A stretch of 26,410 nt of DNA. Origin: CAKSQF01 sp963628435. GTDB taxonomy: Bacteria > Bacillota > Clostridia > Oscillospirales > CAG-272. Both the position numbers and the translations under genes were made by a program. Under the pieces are notes generated by a model. The model had not been told where the DNA came from and did not search any database. It saw only the letters and a list, made by a program, of their open reading frames with translations. The first letter of the stretch is position 1. Each line of letters opens with the position of its first letter. Location: contig CAVGEY010000021.1 in the NCBI GenBank assembly GCA_963628435.1, positions 1 through 26,410 on the forward strand, read 5' to 3'. Of the stretch, positions 17,146 through 24,850 are shown piece after piece.

Positions 17146-17972
17146 TTTTTGTTAAGTTCCTTAAAACGGTCTGCCCAGCCTTCTTTGTTTATTTGTCTTT
17201 CACGCGCTATTGCAAGTGATCCGTCAGACACATCTTTATTGATTGTGGATCCGGCTGCGGTATATGCTCTGTTTCCCACACTAACCGGGGCAATTAAATT
17301 TGTATTACATCCGATAAAGGCATCGTCACCGATTTTACACCTTGCCTTTGTATATCCGTTGTAATTACTTGTAACAGTTCCGCATCCGAAATTCACTCTC
17401 TCCCCGACATCCGAATCTCCGATATATGTCAAATGAGATGCATGCGAATCTTTTCCGATGATTGAATTTTTAATTTCAACAAAATCGCCGATTTTTGCAC
17501 CCGAACAAATATGAGTATTCGGTCTGATGTGACTGAACGGGCCGATTTTAACATTATCATCCATTTTGCTTTCGTACATCTGAGTCGAATTCACAACACA
17601 GTTGTTTCCGACGGTGCTTTTGCTGATAATACTGCATGGGCCGATTTCACAGCCCTCACCGATTTCAACATTCTGTCTAATTTGCGTGCAGGGATGAATT
17701 ATCGTATTTTTTCCGATTTTTGCAAACGGCGAAATAATTATACCGTCCAATGACAAAAAACGCACACCGTTTTCCATATGATTCATTATGGACCTTACCG
17801 TAAGCGATGTTACGAGATCAAACCAATCAAAAATATTTTTAACAGCTTTAAGTTCAGACTCACTTACGAAGGAATTATTGTAAAGGTCAAAGACTGTTTC
17901 AAAGCAGACTGTTGTATTCGAATCCATGCCGAGAGGCATCAGTAAATTATCCAAATCGATTTTACTAAACAT
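17142..17972 (-). CDS. glmU: Stand-alone GlmU-type acetyltransferase (no uridylyltransferase domain)
   Basis: A 276-residue protein that matches only the C-terminal half of bifunctional GlmU. After a linker-like N-terminus (1-75) comes a left-handed beta-helix of hexapeptide repeats (about 78-250). Active-site residues of the glucosamine-1-phosphate acetyltransferase are kept: R150, K168, the catalytic H180 in SHLTYIGD (E. coli H363), N203 and Y204 in TSNYNG, and K209. The ending IARERQ...KEGW is also GlmU-like. The N-terminal pyrophosphorylase domain with its GxGTRM motif is absent. A good promoter and ribosome site (GGAG at 17979-17982) lie directly upstream, so this is a designed short gene, not a truncation. 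It heads the pth-mfd cluster, where full-length glmU often sits. Expected product: N-acetylglucosamine-1-phosphate. Confidence 0.85.
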   Translation of the reverse strand: MFSKIDLDNLLMPLGMDSNTTVCFETVFDLYNNSFVSESELKAVKNIFDWFDLVTSLTVRSIMNHMENGVRFLSLDGIIISPFAKIGKNTIIHPCTQIRQNVEIGEGCEIGPCSIISKSTVGNNCVVNSTQMYESKMDDNVKIGPFSHIRPNTHICSGAKIGDFVEIKNSIIGKDSHASHLTYIGDSDVGERVNFGCGTVTSNYNGYTKARCKIGDDAFIGCNTNLIAPVSVGNRAYTAAGSTINKDVSDGSLAIARERQINKEGWADRFKELNKK

Positions 17973-18019
17973 TTAAGTCTCCAAAAAAGTAATTTTTATG
18001 CACACAATTTTACCTGTAT

Positions 18020-18048
18020 ATTCTACAACAATTTAATTAGTTTTTCAA
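18020..18048 (-). promoter_or_regulatory. Sigma-A-type promoter of the glmU-pth-mfd run
   Basis: On the minus strand TTGAAA (18043-18048) and TAGAAT (18020-18025) are separated by exactly 17 nt, about 48 nt before the acetyltransferase ATG. This is the only good promoter seen upstream of the seven-gene - strand run. Confidence 0.65.
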
Positions 18049-18111
18049 TAGCTTGACAAAAAATTACACTTTATTTAAAAGTTAAAAGTTTGTAAATATT
18101 TATTTAACTGA

Positions 18112-18139
18112 TTGATTTTTACTTTTTGTATGATATAAT
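18112..18139 (+). promoter_or_regulatory. Sigma-A-type promoter of ppdK with extended -10
   Basis: TTGATT (18112-18117), a 16-nt spacer and the extended -10 TGATATAAT (18131-18139), followed about 32 nt later by GGAGGA (18172-18177) and the ppdK ATG. The strength of the elements suits a highly expressed gene. Confidence 0.75.
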
Positions 18140-18186
18140 ATTTTGGTGCCAAAAAGTAAATTAATTGATATGGAGGAATAAAGTTT

Positions 18187-20817
18187 ATGGCAAAAAAGTA
18201 TTGCTACCTTTTCACAGAAGGTAATGCAAACATGCGTGAACTTCTTGGCGGTAAAGGTGCAAACCTTGCAGAAATGACCAATATAGGTCTTCCCGTACCG
18301 CAAGGATTTACAATCACAACCGAAGCTTGTACTCAGTATTATGAAGACGGCAGACAGATTAATGATGAAATCATGTCTGAAATCATGGAGTACATTGCAA
18401 AAATGGAAAAGGTTACAGGCAAAAAGTTCGGCGATAAGAAGAATCCTCTTCTTGTATCCGTACGTTCCGGCGCACGTGCATCCATGCCCGGTATGATGGA
18501 CACCATTCTTAACCTCGGCCTTAATGAAGAAGTTGTTGATACAATCGCAAAGATGTCAGGCAACCCCAGATGGGCTTGGGACTGCTACAGAAGATTTATC
18601 CAGATGTATTCTGACGTCGTTATGGAAGTCGGAAAGAAATATTTCGAACAGCTTATCGATGCTATGAAAGCTAAGAAGGGTGTTACATACGATGTTGAGC
18701 TGAATGCAGATGATCTTAAGGAACTTGCAAATGAGTTCAAAGCAGAATATAAGAGCAAAATCGGCACTGACTTCCCTTCCGATCCCAAAGATCAGCTTGT
18801 AGGAGCTATTAAAGCTGTATTCCGCTCATGGGATAACCCCAGAGCAAATGTATATCGTCGTGATAACGATATTCCTTACAGCTGGGGCACCGCCGTTAAT
18901 GTACAGATGATGGCATTCGGTAATATGGGCGATGATTGCGGCACCGGTGTTGCATTCACACGTGACCCCGCAACAGGCGAAAAAGGTCTGTTCGGCGAAT
19001 TCCTTACAAACGCACAGGGCGAGGATGTCGTTGCAGGCGTTCGTACACCTATGCACATTTCAGAAATGGAACAGAAGTTCCCCGAAGCATTCAAACAGTT
19101 CAATCAGGTATGCAAGACACTTGAAGCACATTACAGAGATATGCAGGATATGGAATTTACCGTTGAACACGGCAAACTTTATATGCTTCAGACTCGTAAC
19201 GGTAAGAGAACTGCTCAGGCAGCTCTTAAAATCGCGTGCGATCTTGTTGATGAAGGCATGAGAACAGAAGAAGAAGCTGTTCTTATGATTGATCCTCGTA
19301 ACCTTGATACACTGCTTCATCCTCAGTTCGATGCAAAAGCTCTTAAAGCGGCTAACCCCGTCGGAAAAGGTCTCGGTGCATCTCCCGGTGCTGCCTGCGG
19401 TAAGATAGTATTCTCTGCCGAGGACGCAATCGAATGGAAGAAGCGCGGAGAAAAGGTTGTGCTTGTTCGTCTTGAAACATCTCCCGAAGATATCACCGGT
19501 ATGAAAGCGGCTCAGGGTATTTTGACTGTACGCGGTGGTATGACTTCTCACGCTGCCGTCGTTGCACGTGGTATGGGTACTTGCTGTGTTTCCGGTTGCG
19601 GCGATATTAAGATGGATGAAGAGAACAAGAAATTCGAACTCGCAGGCAAAACATATCATGAGGGCGATCCCATCTCTATTGACGGAACAACAGGTAAAAT
19701 TTACGACGGTATTATTCCTACCGTTGATGCTACTATCGCAGGTGAATTCGGTAGAGTTATGTCCTGGGCCGATAAGTTCAGAAAACTTCAGGTCAGAACA
19801 AATGCCGATACTCCTAATGATGCTAAAAAAGCTCGTGAACTCGGTGCAGAAGGAATCGGACTTTGCCGTACAGAGCATATGTTCTTTGAGGCTTCCAGAA
19901 TTGCGGCATTCCGTGAGATGATCTGTTCGGATACTGTAGAAGAAAGAGAAGCTGCACTTGATAAGATTGAGCCCATGCAGCAGGGCGACTTTGAGAAGCT
20001 CTACGAAGCACTCGAAGGAAATCCCGTTACCATTCGTTTCCTCGATCCTCCGCTTCATGAGTTTGTTCCTACCGAAGAAGCCGACATTGAACTTCTTGCA
20101 AAAACACAGGGCAAGTCTGTTGAAACAATTAAGAATATCATCAACTCACTCCATGAATTTAACCCGATGATGGGTCACCGTGGATGCCGTCTTGCTGTAA
20201 CCTACCCCGAAATTGCGAGAATGCAGACAAAGGCAGTTATTAAAGCCGCAATCAATGTTAAGAAGAATCATCCCGATTGGAAGATAGTTCCCGAAATCAT
20301 GATTCCTCTTGTAGGCGAAGTAAAAGAACTTAAGTATGTTAAAGATGTAGTCGTTAAGACAGCTGATGAAGTTATCAAAGCTGCAGGCGTTGAACTCAAG
20401 TACGAAGTAGGTACAATGATTGAAATACCGAGAGCAGCACTTACAGCCGACGAGATCGCAAAAGAAGCTGAATTCTTCTGCTTCGGTACAAACGACCTTA
20501 CTCAGATGACATATGGTTTCTCGCGTGATGATGCCGGAAAATTCCTGAATTCCTACTACGAAAAGAAGATTTTCGAGAACGATCCGTTTGCAAAACTTGA
20601 TCAGATCGGCGTAGGCAAACTCATGGATTTGGCTACAACACTCGGAAGAAAAGTACGTCCTGATATGCATATCGGTATTTGCGGCGAACATGGCGGAGAT
20701 CCCTCCTCTATCGAATTCTGCAACAAGATCGGTCTTACATATGTTTCGTGCTCTCCTTTCAGAGTTCCGATTGCACGTCTTGCAGCCGCTCAGGCAGCTA
20801 TTCGTGAAAAGAACTAA
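18187..20817 (+). CDS. ppdK: Pyruvate, phosphate dikinase
   Basis: Interconverts pyruvate + ATP + Pi and PEP + AMP + PPi in the cytoplasm, in Clostridia often in place of pyruvate kinase. The 876-residue protein has the usual three parts: an N-terminal ATP-grasp domain (about 1-340, with GGKGANLAEM and VSVRSGARASMPGMMDT), the swivelling phosphohistidine domain with GGMTSHAAVVARG (H455, same number as in Clostridium symbiosum) and the C-terminal PEP/pyruvate TIM barrel with GLCRTEHMF, GTNDLTQMTYG and GICGEHGGDPSS (catalytic C832). Codon use is more biased than in the neighbours, consistent with high expression. It is monocistronic, with its own promoter and terminator. Confidence 0.98.
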   Translation: MAKKYCYLFTEGNANMRELLGGKGANLAEMTNIGLPVPQGFTITTEACTQYYEDGRQINDEIMSEIMEYIAKMEKVTGKKFGDKKNPLLVSVRSGARASMPGMMDTILNLGLNEEVVDTIAKMSGNPRWAWDCYRRFIQMYSDVVMEVGKKYFEQLIDAMKAKKGVTYDVELNADDLKELANEFKAEYKSKIGTDFPSDPKDQLVGAIKAVFRSWDNPRANVYRRDNDIPYSWGTAVNVQMMAFGNMGDDCGTGVAFTRDPATGEKGLFGEFLTNAQGEDVVAGVRTPMHISEMEQKFPEAFKQFNQVCKTLEAHYRDMQDMEFTVEHGKLYMLQTRNGKRTAQAALKIACDLVDEGMRTEEEAVLMIDPRNLDTLLHPQFDAKALKAANPVGKGLGASPGAACGKIVFSAEDAIEWKKRGEKVVLVRLETSPEDITGMKAAQGILTVRGGMTSHAAVVARGMGTCCVSGCGDIKMDEENKKFELAGKTYHEGDPISIDGTTGKIYDGIIPTVDATIAGEFGRVMSWADKFRKLQVRTNADTPNDAKKARELGAEGIGLCRTEHMFFEASRIAAFREMICSDTVEEREAALDKIEPMQQGDFEKLYEALEGNPVTIRFLDPPLHEFVPTEEADIELLAKTQGKSVETIKNIINSLHEFNPMMGHRGCRLAVTYPEIARMQTKAVIKAAINVKKNHPDWKIVPEIMIPLVGEVKELKYVKDVVVKTADEVIKAAGVELKYEVGTMIEIPRAALTADEIAKEAEFFCFGTNDLTQMTYGFSRDDAGKFLNSYYEKKIFENDPFAKLDQIGVGKLMDLATTLGRKVRPDMHIGICGEHGGDPSSIEFCNKIGLTYVSCSPFRVPIARLAAAQAAIREKN

Positions 20818-20843
20818 TCCGAATATAGCACTGCAAAATTAAA

Positions 20844-20885
20844 ACAAGGCCGTCACATCGGTTTCATCCGATGTGACGGCCTTGT
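20844..20885. terminator. Terminator hairpin between ppdK and the response regulator
   Basis: A perfect 18-bp stem (20844-20861 with 20868-20885) and a 6-nt loop (TTTCAT). On the minus strand it is followed by TTTTAATTTT, a good U-tract for the convergent two-component operon. On the plus strand the T-run is weak (ATCTTT). Confidence 0.85.
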
Positions 20886-20896
20886 ATCTTTGAAAT

Positions 20897-20940
20897 TCAG
20901 TCTCGGTGTAGAATATATTCCCTACTGAGATTGATTTTTA
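20897..20940 (+). terminator. Possible second, imperfect terminator downstream of ppdK
   Basis: An imperfect stem pairs 20897-20907 with 20924-20934, including G-T wobbles (TCTC with GAGA as core), and is followed by TTTTTA. It could back up the weak plus-strand U-tract of the first hairpin. Confidence 0.4.
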
Positions 20941-20981
20941 TATTTAATTATATTGTGGGATAAAGTGTTATCAGCAAATCT

Positions 20982-21611
20982 TCATTCTTCGTCGTCTATG
21001 TCGGCAATCATTTTTATCTCGCTTGCTGCCAAAGCAAGCTGAAGCTTATTTTCGAAACCCGTTTTTTGAAGCATATTTGCAACATGAAATTTTACTGTGG
21101 ACATTTCAATTCCCATTTCAGCGGCAATACGCGAATATGACATACCGCGAAGCAAATAACGTAATACTTTTAACTCTGTTTTGGTGAATTCGGTTGTTTT
21201 TGCCATTCCGATTTCAGCAGACGGAGGCGCATCCGGAAAAACATGTTCCCCTGCAATCGTTCGATTGACAATATCCATAAGTCTGCCTTTTGCGGAATCT
21301 TTATACCAGAGACTGTCAGCACCGGCTGTTTTTGCCTTTTTCAGAACTGCACTGTCTATCAAAGAAGTTATCACAATGATTTTTGTTTGCGGACAAATTG
21401 TTTTAATCTCCTTTACGGCAGTCAGACCGTTTTCCTTATTCTGAAGAAGTACGTCCATTAAAATCAGATCAACTGTACCGACACGGCAGATTTCAACCGC
21501 TTGTTTGGCTCCCGAAACAGATGCCACAATTTGATACCCTTCTTCTTTACTGAAATAACTCTCAAGCAAGCTGCGAATCATAGGGAGATCCTCAACTATT
21601 ATTACATTCAT
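20982..21611 (-). CDS. NarL/LuxR-type response regulator
   Basis: A 209-residue two-domain regulator. The receiver (about 1-120) starts MNVIIVEDLPMIRSLL with acidic E7 and D8, has phospho-acceptor D53 in LILMDVLLQ, a Thr in VITS and a Lys in YKDS. The C-terminal LuxR-type helix-turn-helix (about 140-203) contains FTKTELKVLRYLLRGMSYSRIA and STVKFHVANMLQKT. The frame is open 11 codons further up (ATG at 21644), but homology begins at the ATG at 21611, which overlaps the kinase gene by 20 nt, so I use it; an AGGAGG lies 12 nt upstream and a GGAAAGG nearer. Likely activated by the kinase next to it; targets unknown. Confidence 0.93.
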   Translation of the reverse strand: MNVIIVEDLPMIRSLLESYFSKEEGYQIVASVSGAKQAVEICRVGTVDLILMDVLLQNKENGLTAVKEIKTICPQTKIIVITSLIDSAVLKKAKTAGADSLWYKDSAKGRLMDIVNRTIAGEHVFPDAPPSAEIGMAKTTEFTKTELKVLRYLLRGMSYSRIAAEMGIEMSTVKFHVANMLQKTGFENKLQLALAASEIKMIADIDDEE

Positions 21612-22563
21612 TAGCCTTTCCACCCTCCTGCTCCGGTAAGTCAATTAAAAGCTCAAAACAAGGAAGACTTTGAATTTTCATGTTTCCTCCCTCTTTTTTT
21701 ACATGATAACGCAGTAAAGAAAGTCCTCCGCCTTCCCTTATTTCTTCTTTCGGAGACATTCCGTTATTAGTTATAATAAGTCTTTCAAATCCCGATTCGT
21801 GCTGAAAACATACATATAATTCACTGCCTTTGGCATGTCTTGCACAATTTGACGCAGATTCACGAATTGCCAGCGAAAAAATCGAAAGAAATTTCGATTC
21901 TTTTGAAATCTCACCATTTATCAGCACTTTAACTCCGATTCCGCGTGCTCTGTCAATTTCTATTTCCAATGATTCGAGATCTTCACGAATCTGATTTGAA
22001 CGATACAGCACTGAAATAGATTGTTCCCAAAGATTTGCCGCATTTTTTAGTTCGTTAAGCTCTGACTTATGAAGCAATGCTCGACGAGATGCAAGAATAC
22101 TGTGTCCGATAGCATCATGAACTTGCATTTTCATTTCAAGCGTTTCTTCTTCTCGAATAATTTCGGGTATTTGATCAAAAAGCCTTCTCATACGGTCATT
22201 AGCTTCTGCCAATTTTTCATTTTCCGATTTCAATTCAGCCTGTTGGCTAATAAGTTCTGTAACATCGGTAGCCGTAATTTGAATATATTTAATCTCCGAT
22301 TCAATCGTTATTTGTTCCTGTTCGAAGCGCATTATTTTTCCGTCAGGAAAACTGTAAATATGAAGCTGCGAATTAAGACAACAAATATTTTCAGGTGGAA
22401 ATTTAAGCGCATAAGAAATTTCCGAAAGCGTCTGTATTCCGTCTCGGCGCAAATAATTCATAAGTGAAAGCATGCGGTGATTCACAAGTCGAACTATTCC
22501 GTTTGAATCAAAAAAACATATTGCAACCGGCAGACGGTCGAATCCTTCTTTAACAAGATTCAA
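21592..22563 (-). CDS. Soluble sensor histidine kinase (NarL-partner type)
   Basis: A 323-residue protein with no membrane segment. Residues about 1-105 look like a PAS domain (LPVAICFFDSNGIVRLVNHR...). A coiled coil (105-140) leads to the dimerisation and phospho-acceptor helix with MQVHDAIGHS (H149). The ATPase domain has an N-box-like RESASNCARHA (E235, N239), NNGM and the glycine-rich REGGGLSLL (about 277-283). The HD.IGHSL style fits kinases that pair with NarL-type regulators. The only possible start is the TTG at 22563, since a stop lies three codons before it; it overlaps the sensor gene by 14 nt. Signal input probably comes through the 7TM protein encoded upstream, because this kinase has no sensor of its own besides PAS. 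Confidence 0.85.
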   Translation of the reverse strand: MNLVKEGFDRLPVAICFFDSNGIVRLVNHRMLSLMNYLRRDGIQTLSEISYALKFPPENICCLNSQLHIYSFPDGKIMRFEQEQITIESEIKYIQITATDVTELISQQAELKSENEKLAEANDRMRRLFDQIPEIIREEETLEMKMQVHDAIGHSILASRRALLHKSELNELKNAANLWEQSISVLYRSNQIREDLESLEIEIDRARGIGVKVLINGEISKESKFLSIFSLAIRESASNCARHAKGSELYVCFQHESGFERLIITNNGMSPKEEIREGGGLSLLRYHVKKEGGNMKIQSLPCFELLIDLPEQEGGKANECNNS

Positions 22564-24214
22564 ATGCCTTCATCCCTTCATTTTTGATATTAAGTGTAAT
22601 ATATTGCAGTCCGTCATCGTCTTGCGTCCATTCGGCTGCATGAAATTTATTATCCGGTAAGTCAAGCGGCGTATCACCGCATATGCATATATTAACTTCA
22701 ATCTGCTTACCGACATCTATTGAAATCAACATAGATTTCAGCGTTTCGATTTCGGATTCCACAACCGATTCAAACAAATCATAAATTTCCGTTGCCTGCC
22801 TTGTGGTTAATGAACCGTCCCCTTTTACTATAGCTCTGCATTTTTCGCCATACAAATTCAGATTTTCAACCGATTCATTAAGACAAAGACGAAGCTCCTG
22901 CACAGATATTATTCCGTTTTTTTCACCGCTGAAAATCAGATTGCTCCTACGCTTGATATAAGTTCCGATAATAATAACTTGACTGAGAAGCTTTTTTGCC
23001 GTATCATAATCGTCTGTTTTTTGTATTTCATTCAAAAGATTTCTTAATGTTAAGACCTGTTGCTCCGTCTGCAATTCTATCATATCGTAGAGACGGTTTT
23101 CTTCCGATAACCGTAAAATCTTTCTACGTTGTTCGTTTTCTGCCTCAAGAATATTGCCGGTATTGCGCAACTCCTCACGTGTCAACTCTAATTCATTATT
23201 CAGACGATTTATTTCGGTGATATCTTCTTTCCAAACTATATACCCCTTATGCAGCTTATAACGCTTTAAGAGTGTGTTTTCATCAAGTCGAACTGTGTCC
23301 GCGGCCATCCGATTCGTTTGGCTTTGCATCAGTGATTTCTTCATTGCGCAAGATATGTATTTTGGTGAAAAATTCGCATCGATAATTTGAACAGGAAGTG
23401 TTGTCGACGAAAACAACTCATTGTAACCCATGTTTGACTGAATCAGACCGCATTGAATACACTCTTCAAGAGCAACGGAAATCAAAAGGCAGTGTACAAC
23501 CGTCATATCACCCGCCAACAGCAATACCCAGCTGACACCGTTTATATACAAGACAGTATATACAAATGAAAGACAAAACGGGACAATCGGCAAAGCAATA
23601 ACTGTTTTTTTGCTGAGTACTCTGCATTTTAACAGCATCACTGTCAAAGAGCCAAGAGCACACAGAATCACCCAAACCAAAATAATATAATATCCAAAAT
23701 TGTGTTTGTAATTTGAAACAGTCATTATGTCTGACGGAAAAGCAAATACAGTCTGATGAAAATCATTTGTCAAAACTAAAATCAAAAGAACAGTACTCGG
23801 AATGTAAAGAATCTTGGTCCATCGCGGAAATTTATAATCCTCTGCTTTACCGAGCGACAAACTGACGAAAAAAATAAAAGGCGGAATAAACAAAATTGAA
23901 ATATAGTAAAGATACCATAAATAATGTTTTATATTCAGATTATCGATAGAATAATTGACAGCTTTAAGAATTATCCATAGTGCAATCATCGCTACAATCA
24001 GCAACATAAAGTGTCGAACTTGCTTGTGAATTATTCGGTTCTGTACAGAAATACCCCAAACTACCAAAAGGCAAATATGAATCAAATTGCGGACTTGTCC
24101 GAAATTTTTCGGGAAAATTCCGCTTATTGTGAAACATCGTATAATCATAGAGAGCAGAACAAGTATCAGAAAAATCAATACGGTAAATGCTTGTTTTCTT
24201 GATATTTTGCTCAT
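22550..24214 (-). CDS. 7TM-type membrane sensor with degenerate kinase region
   Basis: A 554-residue protein. About seven hydrophobic helices fill residues 10-245, in the style of the histidine kinase N-terminal 7TM domain. A PAS-like linker (about 265-325, VQIIDANFSPKYI to IVWKEDITEINRL) is followed by a coiled coil (325-390) and a region with GTYIKRRSNLIF where a kinase would have its phospho-His helix. No His is present there, and the C-terminus ends after a short beta-rich part without the DxGxG or GxGL boxes of the ATPase fold. It is thus unlikely to phosphorylate by itself. AAGGAG lies 8 nt before the ATG. First gene of the three-gene signalling operon; inferred to sense a ligand in or outside the membrane and to control the soluble kinase. 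Confidence 0.8.
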   Translation of the reverse strand: MSKISRKQAFTVLIFLILVLLSMIIRCFTISGIFPKNFGQVRNLIHICLLVVWGISVQNRIIHKQVRHFMLLIVAMIALWIILKAVNYSIDNLNIKHYLWYLYYISILFIPPFIFFVSLSLGKAEDYKFPRWTKILYIPSTVLLILVLTNDFHQTVFAFPSDIMTVSNYKHNFGYYIILVWVILCALGSLTVMLLKCRVLSKKTVIALPIVPFCLSFVYTVLYINGVSWVLLLAGDMTVVHCLLISVALEECIQCGLIQSNMGYNELFSSTTLPVQIIDANFSPKYISCAMKKSLMQSQTNRMAADTVRLDENTLLKRYKLHKGYIVWKEDITEINRLNNELELTREELRNTGNILEAENEQRRKILRLSEENRLYDMIELQTEQQVLTLRNLLNEIQKTDDYDTAKKLLSQVIIIGTYIKRRSNLIFSGEKNGIISVQELRLCLNESVENLNLYGEKCRAIVKGDGSLTTRQATEIYDLFESVVESEIETLKSMLISIDVGKQIEVNICICGDTPLDLPDNKFHAAEWTQDDDGLQYITLNIKNEGMKAFESC

Positions 24215-24244
24215 ATTGTGCTCTCCTTTTTTTATATTTTTTAT

Positions 24245-24273
24245 ATTATATCACGATAATGTATAAATGGCAA
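24245..24273 (-). promoter_or_regulatory. Promoter of the sensor-kinase-regulator operon
   Basis: On the minus strand TTGCCA (24268-24273), a 17-nt spacer and TATAAT (24245-24250), the latter preceded by TGA to give an extended -10. About 30 nt upstream of the sensor ATG. Confidence 0.75.
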
Positions 24274-24346
24274 TGTTTGCGGCATTAAAAATATATAAAA
24301 AATTCTAAAAACTATCCAATCGGCGGGGGAAATTTTGGAAACATTA

Positions 24347-24355
24347 TGTTATAAT
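24347..24355 (+). promoter_or_regulatory. Extended -10 promoter of the receiver-like gene, no -35
   Basis: TGTTATAAT (24347-24355) is a perfect extended -10, 35 nt before the GTG start. The -35 position holds a G-rich stretch (CGGCGGGGGA at 24321-24330) instead of a TTGACA-like hexamer, so an activator may be needed. It faces away from the sensor operon promoter about 75 nt off. Confidence 0.55.
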
Positions 24356-24390
24356 TCGAAAAGAAAAGAAAAAAGAGGTGAAAATTCTCG

Positions 24391-24780
24391 GTGCTAAAGA
24401 TAGTGTTGGATATGCAGAATGAATTATACGCCGAAGCAGTAAAAAAGGCGCTTCTTGACAGTGGACTCGGATTTGTTGTATTCACCTCCGAAAAACCCGA
24501 AGGAACTGTTGCGCTATGTCATGCATGCAGCGCAAATGTGTTACTGATGGAAATAGATCAATCAAAAACACGAAATTTGAGTGAAAGATTAAAAATACTC
24601 GACGGTTTGAAAAACAAATGCGGCGAACAAAACTGTAAAACTCTGTTTCTTGTGGATGAAAAAACAGATGATACTCTTGCGGCCGATGTCAGACAAGCCG
24701 TGAAAGATAAACTTGTCGATAATTTCGTATATACATCTGTATCTGCATCATATCTCGCCGGTGTGATAGACACGCTTTAG
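24391..24780 (+). CDS. Receiver-like protein with Glu at the phospho-acceptor site
   Basis: A 129-residue single-domain protein that reads like a response-regulator receiver fold: beta 1 with LKIVLDMQNELYAEAV, beta 3 with NVLLMEID, beta 4 with TLFLVDE, and a final DNFVYTSVSASYL stretch resembling the beta 5 end of NarL-type receivers. The phospho-acceptor position in LLMEID is Glu (E54), only one acidic residue (D7) remains at the end of beta 1, and the usual Thr and Lys are replaced by D and T. It has no output domain. The start is GTG, 10 nt after AGAGGTG. It probably works by protein contact, not by phosphorylation. Divergent from the two-component operon and first of a three-gene + strand set. 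Confidence 0.65.
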   Translation: MLKIVLDMQNELYAEAVKKALLDSGLGFVVFTSEKPEGTVALCHACSANVLLMEIDQSKTRNLSERLKILDGLKNKCGEQNCKTLFLVDEKTDDTLAADVRQAVKDKLVDNFVYTSVSASYLAGVIDTL

Positions 24781-24810
24781 TAAAATACACATATAAAGGA
24801 AATATAAAAT

Positions 24811-24825
24811 CGCAAAGAGTTTGCG
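24811..24825. repeat. Small palindrome upstream of the 24851 gene
   Basis: CGCAAA-GAG-TTTGCG, a perfect 6-bp inverted repeat with a 3-nt centre, 25 nt before the next ATG. It could be an operator or a weak hairpin; nothing decides between these. Confidence 0.4.
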
Positions 24826-24850
24826 GTCTATTTGGAAAGGAGCAATTATA

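Noticed and set aside
18053..18079. TTGACA followed by TTTAAA as an additional ppdK promoter
   Set aside because: Spacing is only 15 nt and the -10 is poor; the promoter at 18112-18139 is better placed and stronger.
19060..20058. Long open frame (332 codons) on the minus strand inside ppdK
   Set aside because: It is the antisense shadow of a strongly codon-biased gene. It lies wholly within the conserved ppdK domains, its product shows no recognisable motif, and it lacks a ribosome site.
20146..20691. 181-codon minus-strand frame inside ppdK
   Set aside because: Same reason: antisense shadow over the PEP-binding barrel of ppdK.
21612..21644. N-terminal extension of the response regulator (ATG at 21644)
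   Set aside because: The extra 11 residues (MTYRSRRVERL) do not belong to the receiver fold, which starts at the ATG at 21611.
24268..24280. TGGCAATGTTTGC as a sigma-54 promoter
   Set aside because: The distance between GG and GC is two bases too short, and the same bases form the -35 of a good sigma-A promoter on the other strand.
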